13,225 nt of DNA from Candidatus Sericytochromatia bacterium (GCA_913773825.1 CAJYHH010000900.1:1-13225); one strand, 5' to 3'. Counted from the stretch's first letter, positions 1-6,567 are shown. Notes: generated by a model not told the origin, from the sequence alone. A program made the numbers and translations.

Positions 1-900
1 CGTATTGTCATTGCCAGCAGCAACGACCACTGCCACATTACGGGCCAGAGCGTATTTAACAGCGCGTTCGAGTGTGGGGTCAGATTCATTGCCACCCAGG
101 CTCATATTGATGATGCTTGCGCCGTTATCTACAGCCCAAACAACGGCGACACCAACGTCAAAGCCAGTGCCAGCACCGGTTGAATCCAGCGCTTTAATCG
201 GCATCAGTTTGCAGCGCGGGCAAGCGCCGGTGACGCCAATGCGATTGTCGCCAACGGCTGCGGCAATGCCGCTGGCATGAGTGCCGTGGCCATTGTCATC
301 CTGGGGAGGCTGGCCCTGGTTCAGGACGTTATAGCCAGGAACCAGATTGGCTTGAAGATCGGGATGGGTCAGGTCAGCACCTGAATCGATAACCGCAATG
401 GTGACTTTGGGATCCCCCATCGTGATGTCCCAGGCTTTGGCTGCGCCGATCACGGCCAGACCATTTTGTTCAGAAGAACGGGGGTCGTTGACGGTGAACA
501 TATTGCGATAAACGCGGTTGGGGTGAGAATACTCAACCATGGCGCTACGGCTCATGTTCTGCATTACAGTCTGCAGCGGTGCGCGGGTGTTGAGCTGACG
601 GAAGAGCACAGAGCCCATGGAAGAAACGCGCAGAGCCTGAAGACCGTTTTGAGTGGCGAACTGTTGTAAAAAAGCGGGGTTGGGACGGCTGCGGAACTGA
701 ACGACAACCTGACCTGCAACGTAAGTGCTGGGGCGAGCGGTTGAACGCTGAGCGGCAGCACGGTTCTGAGAGGCAACGGAGGGATTGGTAACCAGCGGAG
801 TAGCCATCCGGTTACAAGCGCTTAAAGTACCGCTGGCAGCAATGGCGATGGTTGCCAGTAAAGATGCTTTGAGGCTTTGTTTCAGAGTTTTGACGTTCAT
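1..900 (-). CDS. S8 (subtilisin-like) serine protease, lipoprotein, C-terminus cut by window edge
   Basis: The first 300 residues are visible; the frame is open to base 1. The start is ATG at 900-898, with GGAGAG (904-909) four bases upstream. Residues 1-28 form a lipoprotein signal peptide ending LSAC, with Cys29 as lipidation site and Asn at +2. Residues about 55-135 look like an inhibitory propeptide (AGQVVVQF near its start). The catalytic domain then shows Asp172 (AVIDSGAD), His205 (NGHGTHASG) and the oxyanion Asn297 (AAGND). The Ser lies beyond the edge, so activity cannot be confirmed here. Residues 227-230 are CPRC, an unusual CxxC just before the substrate-cleft strand. It is a distant paralogue of the protease at 4006-5406, with the same lipoprotein-propeptide-S8 layout. 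It probably degrades extracytoplasmic protein while membrane-anchored. The substrate is unknown. Confidence 0.93.
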   Translation of the reverse strand, partial: MNVKTLKQSLKASLLATIAIAASGTLSACNRMATPLVTNPSVASQNRAAAQRSTARPSTYVAGQVVVQFRSRPNPAFLQQFATQNGLQALRVSSMGSVLFRQLNTRAPLQTVMQNMSRSAMVEYSHPNRVYRNMFTVNDPRSSEQNGLAVIGAAKAWDITMGDPKVTIAVIDSGADLTHPDLQANLVPGYNVLNQGQPPQDDNGHGTHASGIAAAVGDNRIGVTGACPRCKLMPIKALDSTGAGTGFDVGVAVVWAVDNGASIINMSLGGNESDPTLERAVKYALARNVAVVVAAGNDNT

Positions 901-1145
901 GATTCTCTCCACGCTCTACAGTTCTAATTATCTATCGCTTTGTTCGGGCCAGAGTTGCCTGATTCAAACTGGAATTAACCAATAAATAAACAAAGCTTAG
1001 GTGGATGATAGGGTTCTGGATTGAGTTCTGTTGAGGCCAGCTGGTTTTTGCCTGCAAAGAAGCATCAACAGCAGACTTCAGACACAGATCAAAGTTTAAC
1101 AGCACAAGGGTTATCTGAATAGCCCGAAACACTGATTAAAACAAA

Positions 1146-1187
1146 GTATTAGCCCCACTCAAGTCTAAAATGGGCGGGGCTAAGTAC
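1146..1187 (-). terminator. Probable intrinsic terminator of the YopX-family gene
   Basis: TTAGCCCC (1149-1156) pairs with GGGGCTAA (1176-1183). A mismatch and a few inner pairs extend the stem inward, and three outer pairs follow a one-base bulge. Read on the minus strand, the stem starts 13 bases after the stop codon and is followed by a T-rich run (TTTGTTTT, 1138-1145). The rest of the gap to base 901 holds the leader of the S8 gene; I saw no convincing promoter there beyond a GATAAT at about 926-931. Confidence 0.55.
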
Positions 1188-1199
1188 TAGGTATGAAGC

Positions 1200-1787
1200 T
1201 TAAGCTTCGTCTGTTTCGTTAGACTGCTCTTGTTCACCAAGCCATTCAGCGATTTCTTCATCATCAATCTGGATGCTTTCGCCGCCATCAGCCATAATGG
1301 TGGCGCCTGTAACTGTGCCGCCATCATTAACAGCCATCACGCGCTGTTCGATGAGTTCATGCGGCTCATAAATATGCCCAACCACATCAAAGCGGCAGGA
1401 TGGTTGGGGCAGATCGCGCTCCTGAACCCGAGAGGCTGAGTTATACCAGTTGCGATAGCTGACATAACCATTTGACTCAGTAGAGCGCGGATAGTCAACT
1501 AAGCAAAAAGCGCCCAGTTCATAGTACATTTCAAACAATTCATCTTCGATGCCGGTGTCTGCTTCGCGAGAAAGCAGAATATCGCCTTCGTAGATTTCAC
1601 GACCATTGCGATCATAAAAACCTGTGAACTGCATAACGTTCATATCATAAAGCTGGGCAAACTGATTAAGTTCAACGGTTTCACCCGGAACGGTATAAGA
1701 ATAATCCTGCGAAAGAATCCATTCGTCGAGCATCAGACGAGCTTCAGTGTCCCAGGCGCGGAATTTTAGTGTGCGTTGTTCAGTCAT
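1200..1787 (-). CDS. YopX-family protein, 195 aa, no phage context
   Basis: The protein matches the YopX fold seen in phage SPbeta YopX and many phage and plasmid proteins. The three hallmark segments are KFRAWD (residues 8-13), a block QFTGFYDRNGREIYEGDIL (53-71) and VVGHIYEPHEL (135-145). The family's function is not established; the motif arrangement suggests a small beta-rich binding domain. The tail (155-195) is acidic and glycine-rich, beyond the usual domain. I chose ATG at 1787-1785, which puts KFRAWD at the usual distance from the N-terminus. A TTG at 1826 would add 13 residues without a ribosome site. AAGGAC (1803-1808) lies 15 bases upstream, further than ideal. Neighbours are cellular genes, not phage genes, so this may be a domesticated or stray gene. 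Confidence 0.8.
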   Translation of the reverse strand: MTEQRTLKFRAWDTEARLMLDEWILSQDYSYTVPGETVELNQFAQLYDMNVMQFTGFYDRNGREIYEGDILLSREADTGIEDELFEMYYELGAFCLVDYPRSTESNGYVSYRNWYNSASRVQERDLPQPSCRFDVVGHIYEPHELIEQRVMAVNDGGTVTGATIMADGGESIQIDDEEIAEWLGEQEQSNETDEA

Positions 1788-1809
1788 AGTAAAAAGTCTT
1801 TTGTCCTTG

Positions 1810-1828
1810 TTTTGCAAATCATGCAAAA
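1810..1828. promoter_or_regulatory. Inverted repeat upstream of the YopX-family gene, possible operator
   Basis: TTTTGCA and TGCAAAA arms of 7 bases flank a 5-base centre. The repeat is 22 bases upstream of the chosen ATG. It could be an operator for a repressor or a small hairpin in the leader. No clear -35/-10 pair accompanies it, so the role is inference. Confidence 0.3.
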
Positions 1829-1929
1829 AGATATTCTTTTAGCGTATCGCATCAGGCAAGCAGCGGTTAGAGGTTATAAACTCAAAAATCTCACTCACTG
1901 ATGCTTATTCAGGCGGGTAAAGCGCTGAT

Positions 1930-2889
1930 TTATTTCAAGACTTGCCGATAAATTCTCAGCACATTGCCATGAGCAATTTTGGTGATATCTGCCTGACTGT
2001 AACCCAGGCCATCAAGACGCTCAAGTATGCTGGGGAATTTGCTGACATCTTCCAGCCCAATTGGTGTGGTTTCAATCCCGTCATAGTCTGAGCCAAACGC
2101 CACATGATCAGGACCAATCCGCTCACAGATATAGTCAATATGGCGCACCACATCATCGAGTGAAGCTTCAGTCGGTTTAGGATTGAGGAAGTTGGGTGAA
2201 AAGCAGATTCCGACAAAGCCGCCGTTACTTTTAATCGCATCAAGCTGGGCATCGCTCATATTGCGGCGATGGCCACAGAGCGCTTTGGCATCTGCATGTG
2301 AAACAATAATTGGATCTCTAGAAAGCTCCATCGCTTCCCAGAAACCGGCTTCGTTAATATGCGCCAGATCAACAACCATGCCCAATTCGTTCATGCGTGT
2401 GACAACCTGGCGGCCAAAAGCGGTTAAGCCATAATTCGACTGAACCCCTAAGCCATCAGCCAGTTCATTGCGATGATTCCAGGTCAGGCCAATCGCGCGC
2501 AAACCCTGACGATAAAAGACTTCCAACATTTTGATGTCCCCACACAGCGGTGAAGCACCTTCCATCGAAAAAATACCGTAGAGGGTTTTATCTGATGTTT
2601 CATAATCAGCCAGATCAGCGGCTGATTCAACCATCACCAGCTCTGAATGTTTGGCGACATCATTGCGGTAAATCTGCATCATCTGGAGTGAGCGGACTGC
2701 GCCATAATGCCCCGCTTCATAAGGCATGGTAAAAATCGAAAAAACCTGCAGGCGCACCTGGCCTTGGCGCATGCGAGGTAAATCAGACTGATGGCGAAGT
2801 TGGGGTAAAGTCAGGCTTTGAGCGTCATCTTCAAGAATCAATAAGCGAGAAAGGGTGTCAGCATGACAATCAGCAATCGAAATGGGCAT
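1930..2889 (-). CDS. Membrane dipeptidase family (peptidase M19) metallopeptidase
   Basis: The 319-aa protein has the renal dipeptidase fold, a zinc-dependent TIM barrel that hydrolyses dipeptides. Visible signature residues are His9 and Asp11 (ADCHAD), the bridging Glu110 (FSMEG), His177 (VDLAH), His198 (VSHAD) and Asp268 in GSDYDG. Arg209 follows in GHRRN. All expected metal and substrate ligands are present and the length suits compact bacterial members. There is no signal peptide, so it should act in the cytosol, probably on dipeptides from peptide or peptidoglycan turnover; the exact substrate is not readable. The start is fixed: an in-frame TAG lies four codons upstream of ATG 2889. No good ribosome site precedes it, and a heptamer palindrome begins five bases upstream, so initiation may be inefficient or controlled. 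Confidence 0.93.
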   Translation of the reverse strand: MPISIADCHADTLSRLLILEDDAQSLTLPQLRHQSDLPRMRQGQVRLQVFSIFTMPYEAGHYGAVRSLQMMQIYRNDVAKHSELVMVESAADLADYETSDKTLYGIFSMEGASPLCGDIKMLEVFYRQGLRAIGLTWNHRNELADGLGVQSNYGLTAFGRQVVTRMNELGMVVDLAHINEAGFWEAMELSRDPIIVSHADAKALCGHRRNMSDAQLDAIKSNGGFVGICFSPNFLNPKPTEASLDDVVRHIDYICERIGPDHVAFGSDYDGIETTPIGLEDVSKFPSILERLDGLGYSQADITKIAHGNVLRIYRQVLK

Positions 2890-2893
2890 AGCG

Positions 2894-2988
2894 GGGAGCT
2901 AGTAGCTGCTAGGGGCTAGGAGCTAAAAGCAAATCTCCTGTTAAAAACTTGATGCTTCTGTTTTAGCACCTAGCCCTGACTTTCAGCT
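2894..2988. repeat. Palindromic heptamer-repeat element A
   Basis: The left arm is five 7-base units (GGGAGCT, AGTAGCT, GCTAGGG, GCTAGGA, GCTAAAA; 2894-2928). The right arm is four units in the opposite sense (TTTTAGC, ACCTAGC, CCTGACT, TTCAGCT; 2961-2988). Bases 2913-2928 pair with 2961-2976 over 16 positions with one A/A mismatch, and 2903-2908 pair with 2984-2989 further out. The loop is 32 bases. It occupies the leader of the M19 gene. Confidence 0.75.
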
Positions 2989-3200
2989 ATGACAAAGGAA
3001 CAAGTCTGGCCAGTGGATCTGGCCGTGGTGGGTTAAGTGTTTGTAGCAGAGCCGCAGGCGATTCGATTAGCCGTTGCAGCTTTGCTGCTTACGGATATCG
3101 TACGCATCGCGCGTATAAGGCACTTGCCTGGGTTGTTTGCGACGCAGGAGCAATTACAACCTAGGACAGCATTGCTATGCAGCACCGAAGGTTCTGTAGA

Positions 3201-3217
3201 GTGGTGGGTGGTGGGTT
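3201..3217 (+). repeat. Short heptamer repeat (GTGGTGG x2)
   Basis: Two exact tandem copies of GTGGTGG (3201-3207 and 3208-3214) are followed by GTT. The ten bases GTGGTGGGTT also occur at 3025-3034, so the sequence word appears at both ends of the gene-free region. Confidence 0.5.
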
Positions 3218-3290
3218 TAAAGGCAGATAGCTGATACCGTTGCAGAATGAGAAGATCTGGCAGAAGTGTGATTTTGCGAGTAGCAACAAG

Positions 3291-3881
3291 CTACTTCAGC
3301 TTGCGCTGGAGATCTTCAACAAGTTTGCGAAAAACATACTGTTCAACCTTGTCGAAAGGTTTGCTGCGGGTTAGTTTTTTACGGGCTGCCGCCATTAACT
3401 GACGGCCTTTGGCTTTGTTGCCTGCATCAGCAAAGACTTCTGCTTCGCGTAAATCAATAATGCCCAGGACGGGGGTTTTTTCTTGAAAACCTGTAAACAG
3501 CTGTTGTGAAACTTTTTGATGGCGCTTCCAGATTGCGCGGGCGGTTTCAAACTCATTGTTTTTCATTGAAAGCTCAGCGGCTTCAAGATAACAGCGGCTG
3601 TACCAGGGCTGAAGCGCGGTACGCGCCTGAGGGCTCAGGCGATCCATCAGCTCGTCTGCGTGATCGAGATTAAATTGTTTATGTGATTTTAGGCTCTCAA
3701 GTAGCTGGTTAAGGCGTTTAGAGCTAAGGGTTTTATCTTCGTTAACCAGCTCAGCCAGCATGACGACTGCTTGATCCAGGCGACCACGGGTCATGGCGCC
3801 CGTGATTTTTTGAGGCGTGGGGCCACAGGCGCTGAGTAGTAACAAGAGGGATACAACAATCAGGCGTTTGATACGTTTCAT
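3291..3881 (-). CDS. Small helical lipoprotein of unknown function
   Basis: This 196-aa protein starts with a short basic N-terminus and a leucine-rich core, ending LSAC with Cys19 as lipidation site and Gly at +2. The rest is charged and predicted helical. Segments at about 100-121 (EAAELSMKNNEFETARAIWK) and 146-170 resemble TPR helix pairs, so a protein-binding role is plausible. I do not recognise the family. The start is ATG 3881, as the signal peptide must begin here; only a weak AGAAAG precedes it. It lies between two monocistronic-looking genes, with the terminator of the upstream protease 70 bases before its start, so it must have its own promoter, which I could not identify. Confidence 0.85.
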   Translation of the reverse strand: MKRIKRLIVVSLLLLLSACGPTPQKITGAMTRGRLDQAVVMLAELVNEDKTLSSKRLNQLLESLKSHKQFNLDHADELMDRLSPQARTALQPWYSRCYLEAAELSMKNNEFETARAIWKRHQKVSQQLFTGFQEKTPVLGIIDLREAEVFADAGNKAKGRQLMAAARKKLTRSKPFDKVEQYVFRKLVEDLQRKLK

Positions 3882-3945
3882 GCTTTCTAGCTTACCATTG
3901 TTTTGTTTCAGGCTTGAATCGAGAGCTGGAAGAGATTGCGCTCAT

Positions 3946-3980
3946 GAAAAAAGCGGCCCCTCCGTGAGGAGGAGCCGCTT
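3946..3980 (-). terminator. Strong intrinsic terminator of the S8 protease gene
   Basis: A 13-base stem (3951-3963 with 3968-3980) has one mismatch and a GTGA loop. It starts 25 bases after the stop codon at 4006. On the minus strand it ends in six T residues (3952-3947). This closes the protease transcript before the small lipoprotein gene. Confidence 0.92.
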
Positions 3981-4005
3981 CTTAATTTCAATTAGCTAGT
4001 TCGGC

Positions 4006-5406
4006 TTAGCGACGAACAGCGCCAGGAGCGGTGCTCAGAGCTTTGGCAACGTTGATACGGCCAAAACCGAAGCGGATATCGTAGCCGGGATCACCGAGGT
4101 CGTCGGAGGTGGCTTCGATGTGAGTTTTAACCTGAGCGGCGTTCAGCTGGGGGAACTTGCTGCGAACCAGAGCTGCCAGACCAGCAACTGCGGGAGTTGC
4201 CATGGAGGTGCCGCTGATGCTGCCGTAGTTTACGCCAGGCATATCGCTTGCATGAGTCGGGAAGCTGGACAGGATGTCAACGCCAGGAGCGGTAACAGAG
4301 TTCCATGTGCCATACTGAGAGAAGCGAGCCAGTTTGTCAGCGCTGTCGGTTGCGCCGACGGCCATAACACCAGCGATTGCTGCAGGATAGCTCTTAGAAC
4401 CATTGCCATCGTTGCCCATAGCTGCAATCAGGATTGCACCTTTGGACAGAGCGTGTTTGACAGCTTCTTCAACAACTTTGGAGTTGCTGGGGCCGCCGAG
4501 GCTCATGCTGATGACTTTAGCGCCGTTGTCAGCAGCGTAGACGATGCCAGCTGCGACGGAGGCATAAGAACCCGAGCCTGAATCACTCAGAACTTTGACG
4601 GGCAGGATTTTGACGTTGGGAGCGTAGCCAGCAACACCGACACCGTTGTTGGTGATGGCAGATGCGATACCGGCGCAGTGAGTGCCGTGGCCGTTACCGT
4701 CGCTCTGGCCGCTGGGCTTGTCGTCGACGGTGTTGTAGCCGGGCAGCAGTTTAGCAGCCAGGTCGGGATGCTTGCCGTCAACACCAGTGTCAACGATAGC
4801 CAGGATCAGGTCTTTATTACCCTGTTCGATGGCCCAGCCAGCTTCAGAAGCAGTTTTCTGGTGAGCATACTGCTGAGCGTACATGGGATCATTGGGTTTG
4901 AAGCTGCCAGGAGCAGCCTGAACAGGAGCCTGCTTGACGTTGGCGGGGAGATTCAGCTTGACGATGTAGTTGGGTTCTGCATAGAGAACTGCAGGATTGC
5001 TCTGCAGAGCCTGGAGAGCCTGAGCATCGTTAGTGCGCAGAGCGCCCATGCCGTTAGCAGAAGCTTTCATCAGAACAAAACCAGACTGAGCGGAGCTCAG
5101 GGGTTTAGCCTGCAGGTTGAGGCTGCGAACGTTGCCCTGAGACAGAGCTGCCTGAGCAGTTGCACCGGGCTTCAGTTTGACGATGAATTCACCAGGAACG
5201 GCTTGCAGGCCGCTGCGAGCTGCTTGATCGATGGCGGCTGCATTAGCGGACTGAGGAGCACGGGTGTTGTTGACGCTATTAGCACCAACGTTAGTACGAG
5301 GAACACCAGCTGCGGGACCAAGTTGCTGATTTTGGCATGCCACCATGGTGGCGGCCAGGGAAGTCAGGGCAACGGCGGAAATGACGCGACGAACGTTCTG
5401 GTTCAT
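4006..5406 (-). CDS. S8 (subtilisin-like) serine protease, lipoprotein, complete
   Basis: The 466-aa protein has a lipoprotein signal peptide with Cys24 (MVAC) and Gln at +2. An Asn/Ala-rich linker (25-65) follows, then an I9-like propeptide at about 70-150 (GEFIVKLKPG at its start, YAEPNYIV at its end). The subtilase domain has the full triad: Asp206 (AIVDTGVD), His240 (NGHGTHCAG) and Ser401 (SGTSMATP), plus the oxyanion Asn332 (AAMGNDG). It should be an active, autoprocessed protease on the outer face of a membrane, similar to fervidolysin- and thermitase-like bacterial subtilases. ATG 5406 is supported by the signal peptide and AAGGAG at 5420-5425, 13 bases upstream. It appears monocistronic, with promoter 5480-5508 and terminator 3946-3980. 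The partial protease at 1-900 has the same architecture. Confidence 0.96.
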   Translation of the reverse strand: MNQNVRRVISAVALTSLAATMVACQNQQLGPAAGVPRTNVGANSVNNTRAPQSANAAAIDQAARSGLQAVPGEFIVKLKPGATAQAALSQGNVRSLNLQAKPLSSAQSGFVLMKASANGMGALRTNDAQALQALQSNPAVLYAEPNYIVKLNLPANVKQAPVQAAPGSFKPNDPMYAQQYAHQKTASEAGWAIEQGNKDLILAIVDTGVDGKHPDLAAKLLPGYNTVDDKPSGQSDGNGHGTHCAGIASAITNNGVGVAGYAPNVKILPVKVLSDSGSGSYASVAAGIVYAADNGAKVISMSLGGPSNSKVVEEAVKHALSKGAILIAAMGNDGNGSKSYPAAIAGVMAVGATDSADKLARFSQYGTWNSVTAPGVDILSSFPTHASDMPGVNYGSISGTSMATPAVAGLAALVRSKFPQLNAAQVKTHIEATSDDLGDPGYDIRFGFGRINVAKALSTAPGAVRR

Positions 5407-5452
5407 AGGATCACTGAATCTCCTTGGGTATTAAGTAAAAACTAATGTTGTG

Positions 5453-5477
5453 TTAAAAAGGCTTAACCGCTTTTTAA
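5453..5477 (-). promoter_or_regulatory. 5' UTR hairpin of the S8 protease mRNA
   Basis: TTAAAAAG (5453-5460) and CTTTTTAA (5470-5477) are perfect 8-base arms around a 9-base loop. The predicted transcription start is near 5473, so the hairpin would be at the very 5' end of the mRNA. It might protect the mRNA end or, less likely, stop upstream transcription. Confidence 0.4.
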
Positions 5478-5479
5478 TC

Positions 5480-5508
5480 ATTATAGGGAAGGGAATTTAG
5501 GAAGTCAA
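5480..5508 (-). promoter_or_regulatory. Consensus sigma-70-type promoter of the S8 protease
   Basis: On the minus strand: -35 TTGACT (5508-5503), exactly 17 bases, -10 TATAAT (5485-5480). This is one base away from full consensus. The leader to ATG 5406 would be about 65-70 bases. Confidence 0.85.
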
Positions 5509-5517
5509 GCCCTGTAA

Positions 5518-5552
5518 AGTAAATTTCCAGGCTCTTTTCCTGAAAGTTTACT
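5518..5552. other. 14-base hairpin between tRNA-Leu and the protease promoter
   Basis: Bases 5518-5531 pair with 5539-5552 around a 7-base loop, with one mismatch and one G-T pair. On the minus strand it is followed by TTTAC only, so it is a weak candidate terminator for the tRNA transcript. A second small hairpin, GATCTT/AAGATC, lies at about 5583-5600. Confidence 0.4.
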
Positions 5553-5666
5553 GAGAGATTCAGGAGGAGAAGAGGGATTTGTGATCTTAACCAGAAGATC
5601 ATTCCCTTAACCGAAAGACAAGCTGGGGAGGCTTGAAGAACATTTCGGAGTAAAGAGAGATGCAGA

Positions 5667-5749
5667 TGCTGAGGGCGGGACTTGAACCCGCACGGACTAG
5701 GTCCGGGGGATTTTAAGTCCCCTGCGTCTGCCGATTTCGCCACCCCAGC
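5667..5749 (-). tRNA. trnL-UAA: tRNA-Leu (anticodon UAA)
   Basis: On the minus strand the 7-base acceptor stem (GCTGGGG with CCTCAGC, one G-T pair) ends in discriminator A73. The anticodon loop is CTTAAAA, giving UAA, on a GGGGA/TCCCC stem. The long variable arm (CGGAC-CTA-GTCCG) is typical of a class II tRNA. The T arm is GCGGG-TTCAAGT-CCCGC. CCA is not encoded. No intron interrupts the anticodon. It decodes UUA/UUG leucine codons. Confidence 0.97.
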
Positions 5750-5886
5750 AGGTGGTGTAAGAAAGAGAGTTAAGTGGCTGTTGCTTCTAGCAGAACCGAA
5801 GGTAGTGCGTAGAAGGCTCTTACTTTAGCGACACGATCTTGATTTATAAAAGAGTGTGCTGTAAAAGCCGCTTAACAGGGGGAAAG

Positions 5887-5960
5887 CGGAGCGGACGGGA
5901 CTCGAACCCGCAACTTCCTGCGTGACAGGCAGGTGCTCTAACCGATTGAACTACCGCTCC
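5887..5960 (-). tRNA. trnD-GUC: tRNA-Asp (anticodon GUC)
   Basis: The acceptor stem GGAGCGG/CCGCTCC pairs fully, with discriminator G73 as expected for Asp. The anticodon loop is CTGTCAC (GUC) on a CCTGC/GCAGG stem. The D arm and TTCGAGT T loop are canonical. CCA is not encoded. It lies 137 bases upstream of tRNA-Leu on the same strand; the two may share a transcript. Confidence 0.97.
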
Positions 5961-5981
5961 GTTCAATCAACCAACGAGTTC

Positions 5982-6010
5982 AGTATAGCGAAGCCCACTG
6001 GCAGCGGCAA
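5982..6010 (-). promoter_or_regulatory. Promoter of tRNA-Asp
   Basis: On the minus strand: -35 TTGCCG (6010-6005), 17 bases, -10 TATACT (5987-5982). The distance to the mature tRNA 5' end (5960) is 21 bases, which suits a short tRNA leader. Confidence 0.7.
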
Positions 6011-6043
6011 GGTTAATTGAGAAAAAAATTGCAGAGAAAAATC

Positions 6044-6071
6044 GGGGAGGTAGGTGGTAGGGAGTAGGGGG
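6044..6071 (+). repeat. Heptamer repeat tract, left arm of inverted pair
   Basis: Four 7-base units: GGGGAGG, TAGGTGG, TAGGGAG, TAGGGGG. It is the reverse complement of much of the tract at 6533-6567: 6051-6060 matches 6552-6561 and 6061-6067 matches 6538-6544, the difference being one extra heptamer in the right tract. Confidence 0.75.
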
Positions 6072-6345
6072 AAGAGAGGCTGAAGAATCAGGCGAAGAAA
6101 TGAGGCCGATCAAAATGTCGGGGTGAAGTGGGGATATTTGTTGAATTATTCTTTGATCTTGATCAGTTGAAGGGCGCAAATTTTTTAAAAAAATGAGGCT
6201 GTCAGATGATTTATTCAGATTAATGGGCTGGTCTGACATACCTTGACCCAGGTTTGTTTTGATTCAGGCTCGGTTAAAGCAGGTTGATTTTGTCTTTAAA
6301 ATCGTTTTGCTCAAGTCCAAACCCACACTGAAAGGACTGAACGAA

Positions 6346-6365
6346 CTTTAAAAAGAGTTTTAAAG
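6346..6365. other. Perfect 8-base hairpin CTTTAAAA/TTTTAAAG
   Basis: Two perfect 8-base arms flank an AGAG loop in the gene-free region. AT-rich and without a T-run on either side. No associated gene; function unknown. Confidence 0.4.
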
Positions 6366-6433
6366 CAGAGTTGGTTCACTCATCAGGAGTCTAATAAGTC
6401 AAAGAGAACAGCTGGTGACTTTATATAGAGAGA

Positions 6434-6503
6434 GCCCACAGAGTTGTGTTTGCTATTTAACTCAAGTTGTGACCTACCCAACTTGAGTTGTTTAGATGTG
6501 GGC
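6434..6503. other. Nested hairpin with 11-base perfect inner stem
   Basis: The inner stem pairs AACTCAAGTTG (6459-6469) with CAACTTGAGTT (6479-6489) around a 9-base loop. The outer stem pairs GCCCACA (6434-6440) with TGTGGGC (6497-6503). An 18-base and a 7-base internal strand lie between. There is no T-run in either direction, so it is not a classic terminator for pgsA. It could be part of a structured RNA or a cruciform-forming element. Confidence 0.55.
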
Positions 6504-6532
6504 CCATAAGTTAAAGGCATTTTTGTCCCAGC

Positions 6533-6567
6533 CCCAACTACTCCCTACCCACTACCACCTACGACTC
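6533..6567 (+). repeat. Heptamer repeat tract, right arm of inverted pair
   Basis: Five 7-base units: CCCAACT, ACTCCCT, ACCCACT, ACCACCT, ACGACTC. It ends three bases before the pgsA stop codon and is inverted relative to the tract at 6044-6071. Confidence 0.75.

Larger units (their letters stand above)
2890..3290. other. 401-base gene-free region with successive hairpins
   Basis: No convincing ORF is present. Next to the M19 start lies a heptamer palindrome (2894-2988). Beyond it are three compact hairpins: GGCCAG/CTGGCC (3008-3013/3019-3024), CCGT-GCAGC/GCTGC-ACGG (3071-3094) and TACGC/GCGTA (3101-3115). A looser AACCT/AGGTT pair closes 3158-3193. A GTGGTGG heptamer is repeated twice at 3201-3214. 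AGTAGC/GCTACT (3279-3295) spans the stop codon of the lipoprotein gene, without a T-run. It could encode a small structured RNA or be repeat debris. Confidence 0.4.

Noticed and set aside
1788..1826. TTG start for the YopX-family protein 13 codons upstream
   Set aside because: No ribosome site precedes it, it lies within an inverted repeat, and the family domain begins soon after the ATG at 1787.
2894..3217. CRISPR array
   Set aside because: Repeats are 7 bases, degenerate, and without spacers of regular length.
3037..3234. Plus-strand ORF of 65 codons in the gene-free region
   Set aside because: GTG start without a ribosome site, overlapping hairpins and a heptamer repeat; no recognisable product.
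4678..5445. Plus-strand ORF (255 codons) opposite the S8 protease
   Set aside because: It lies opposite the propeptide and catalytic core of a complete protease gene. No ribosome site or family motif supports it.
5474..5743. Minus-strand ORF of 89 codons
   Set aside because: It reads through the tRNA-Leu gene and the protease promoter.
5967..6239. Minus-strand ORF of 90 codons
   Set aside because: It runs through a heptamer-repeat tract and the tRNA-Asp promoter. AAGG is only one base from the ATG. A real small protein cannot be fully excluded.
6044..6567. Transposon-like element (MITE) with terminal inverted repeats
   Set aside because: The arms are low-complexity heptamers of a type found at other sites, and I see no target-site duplication.
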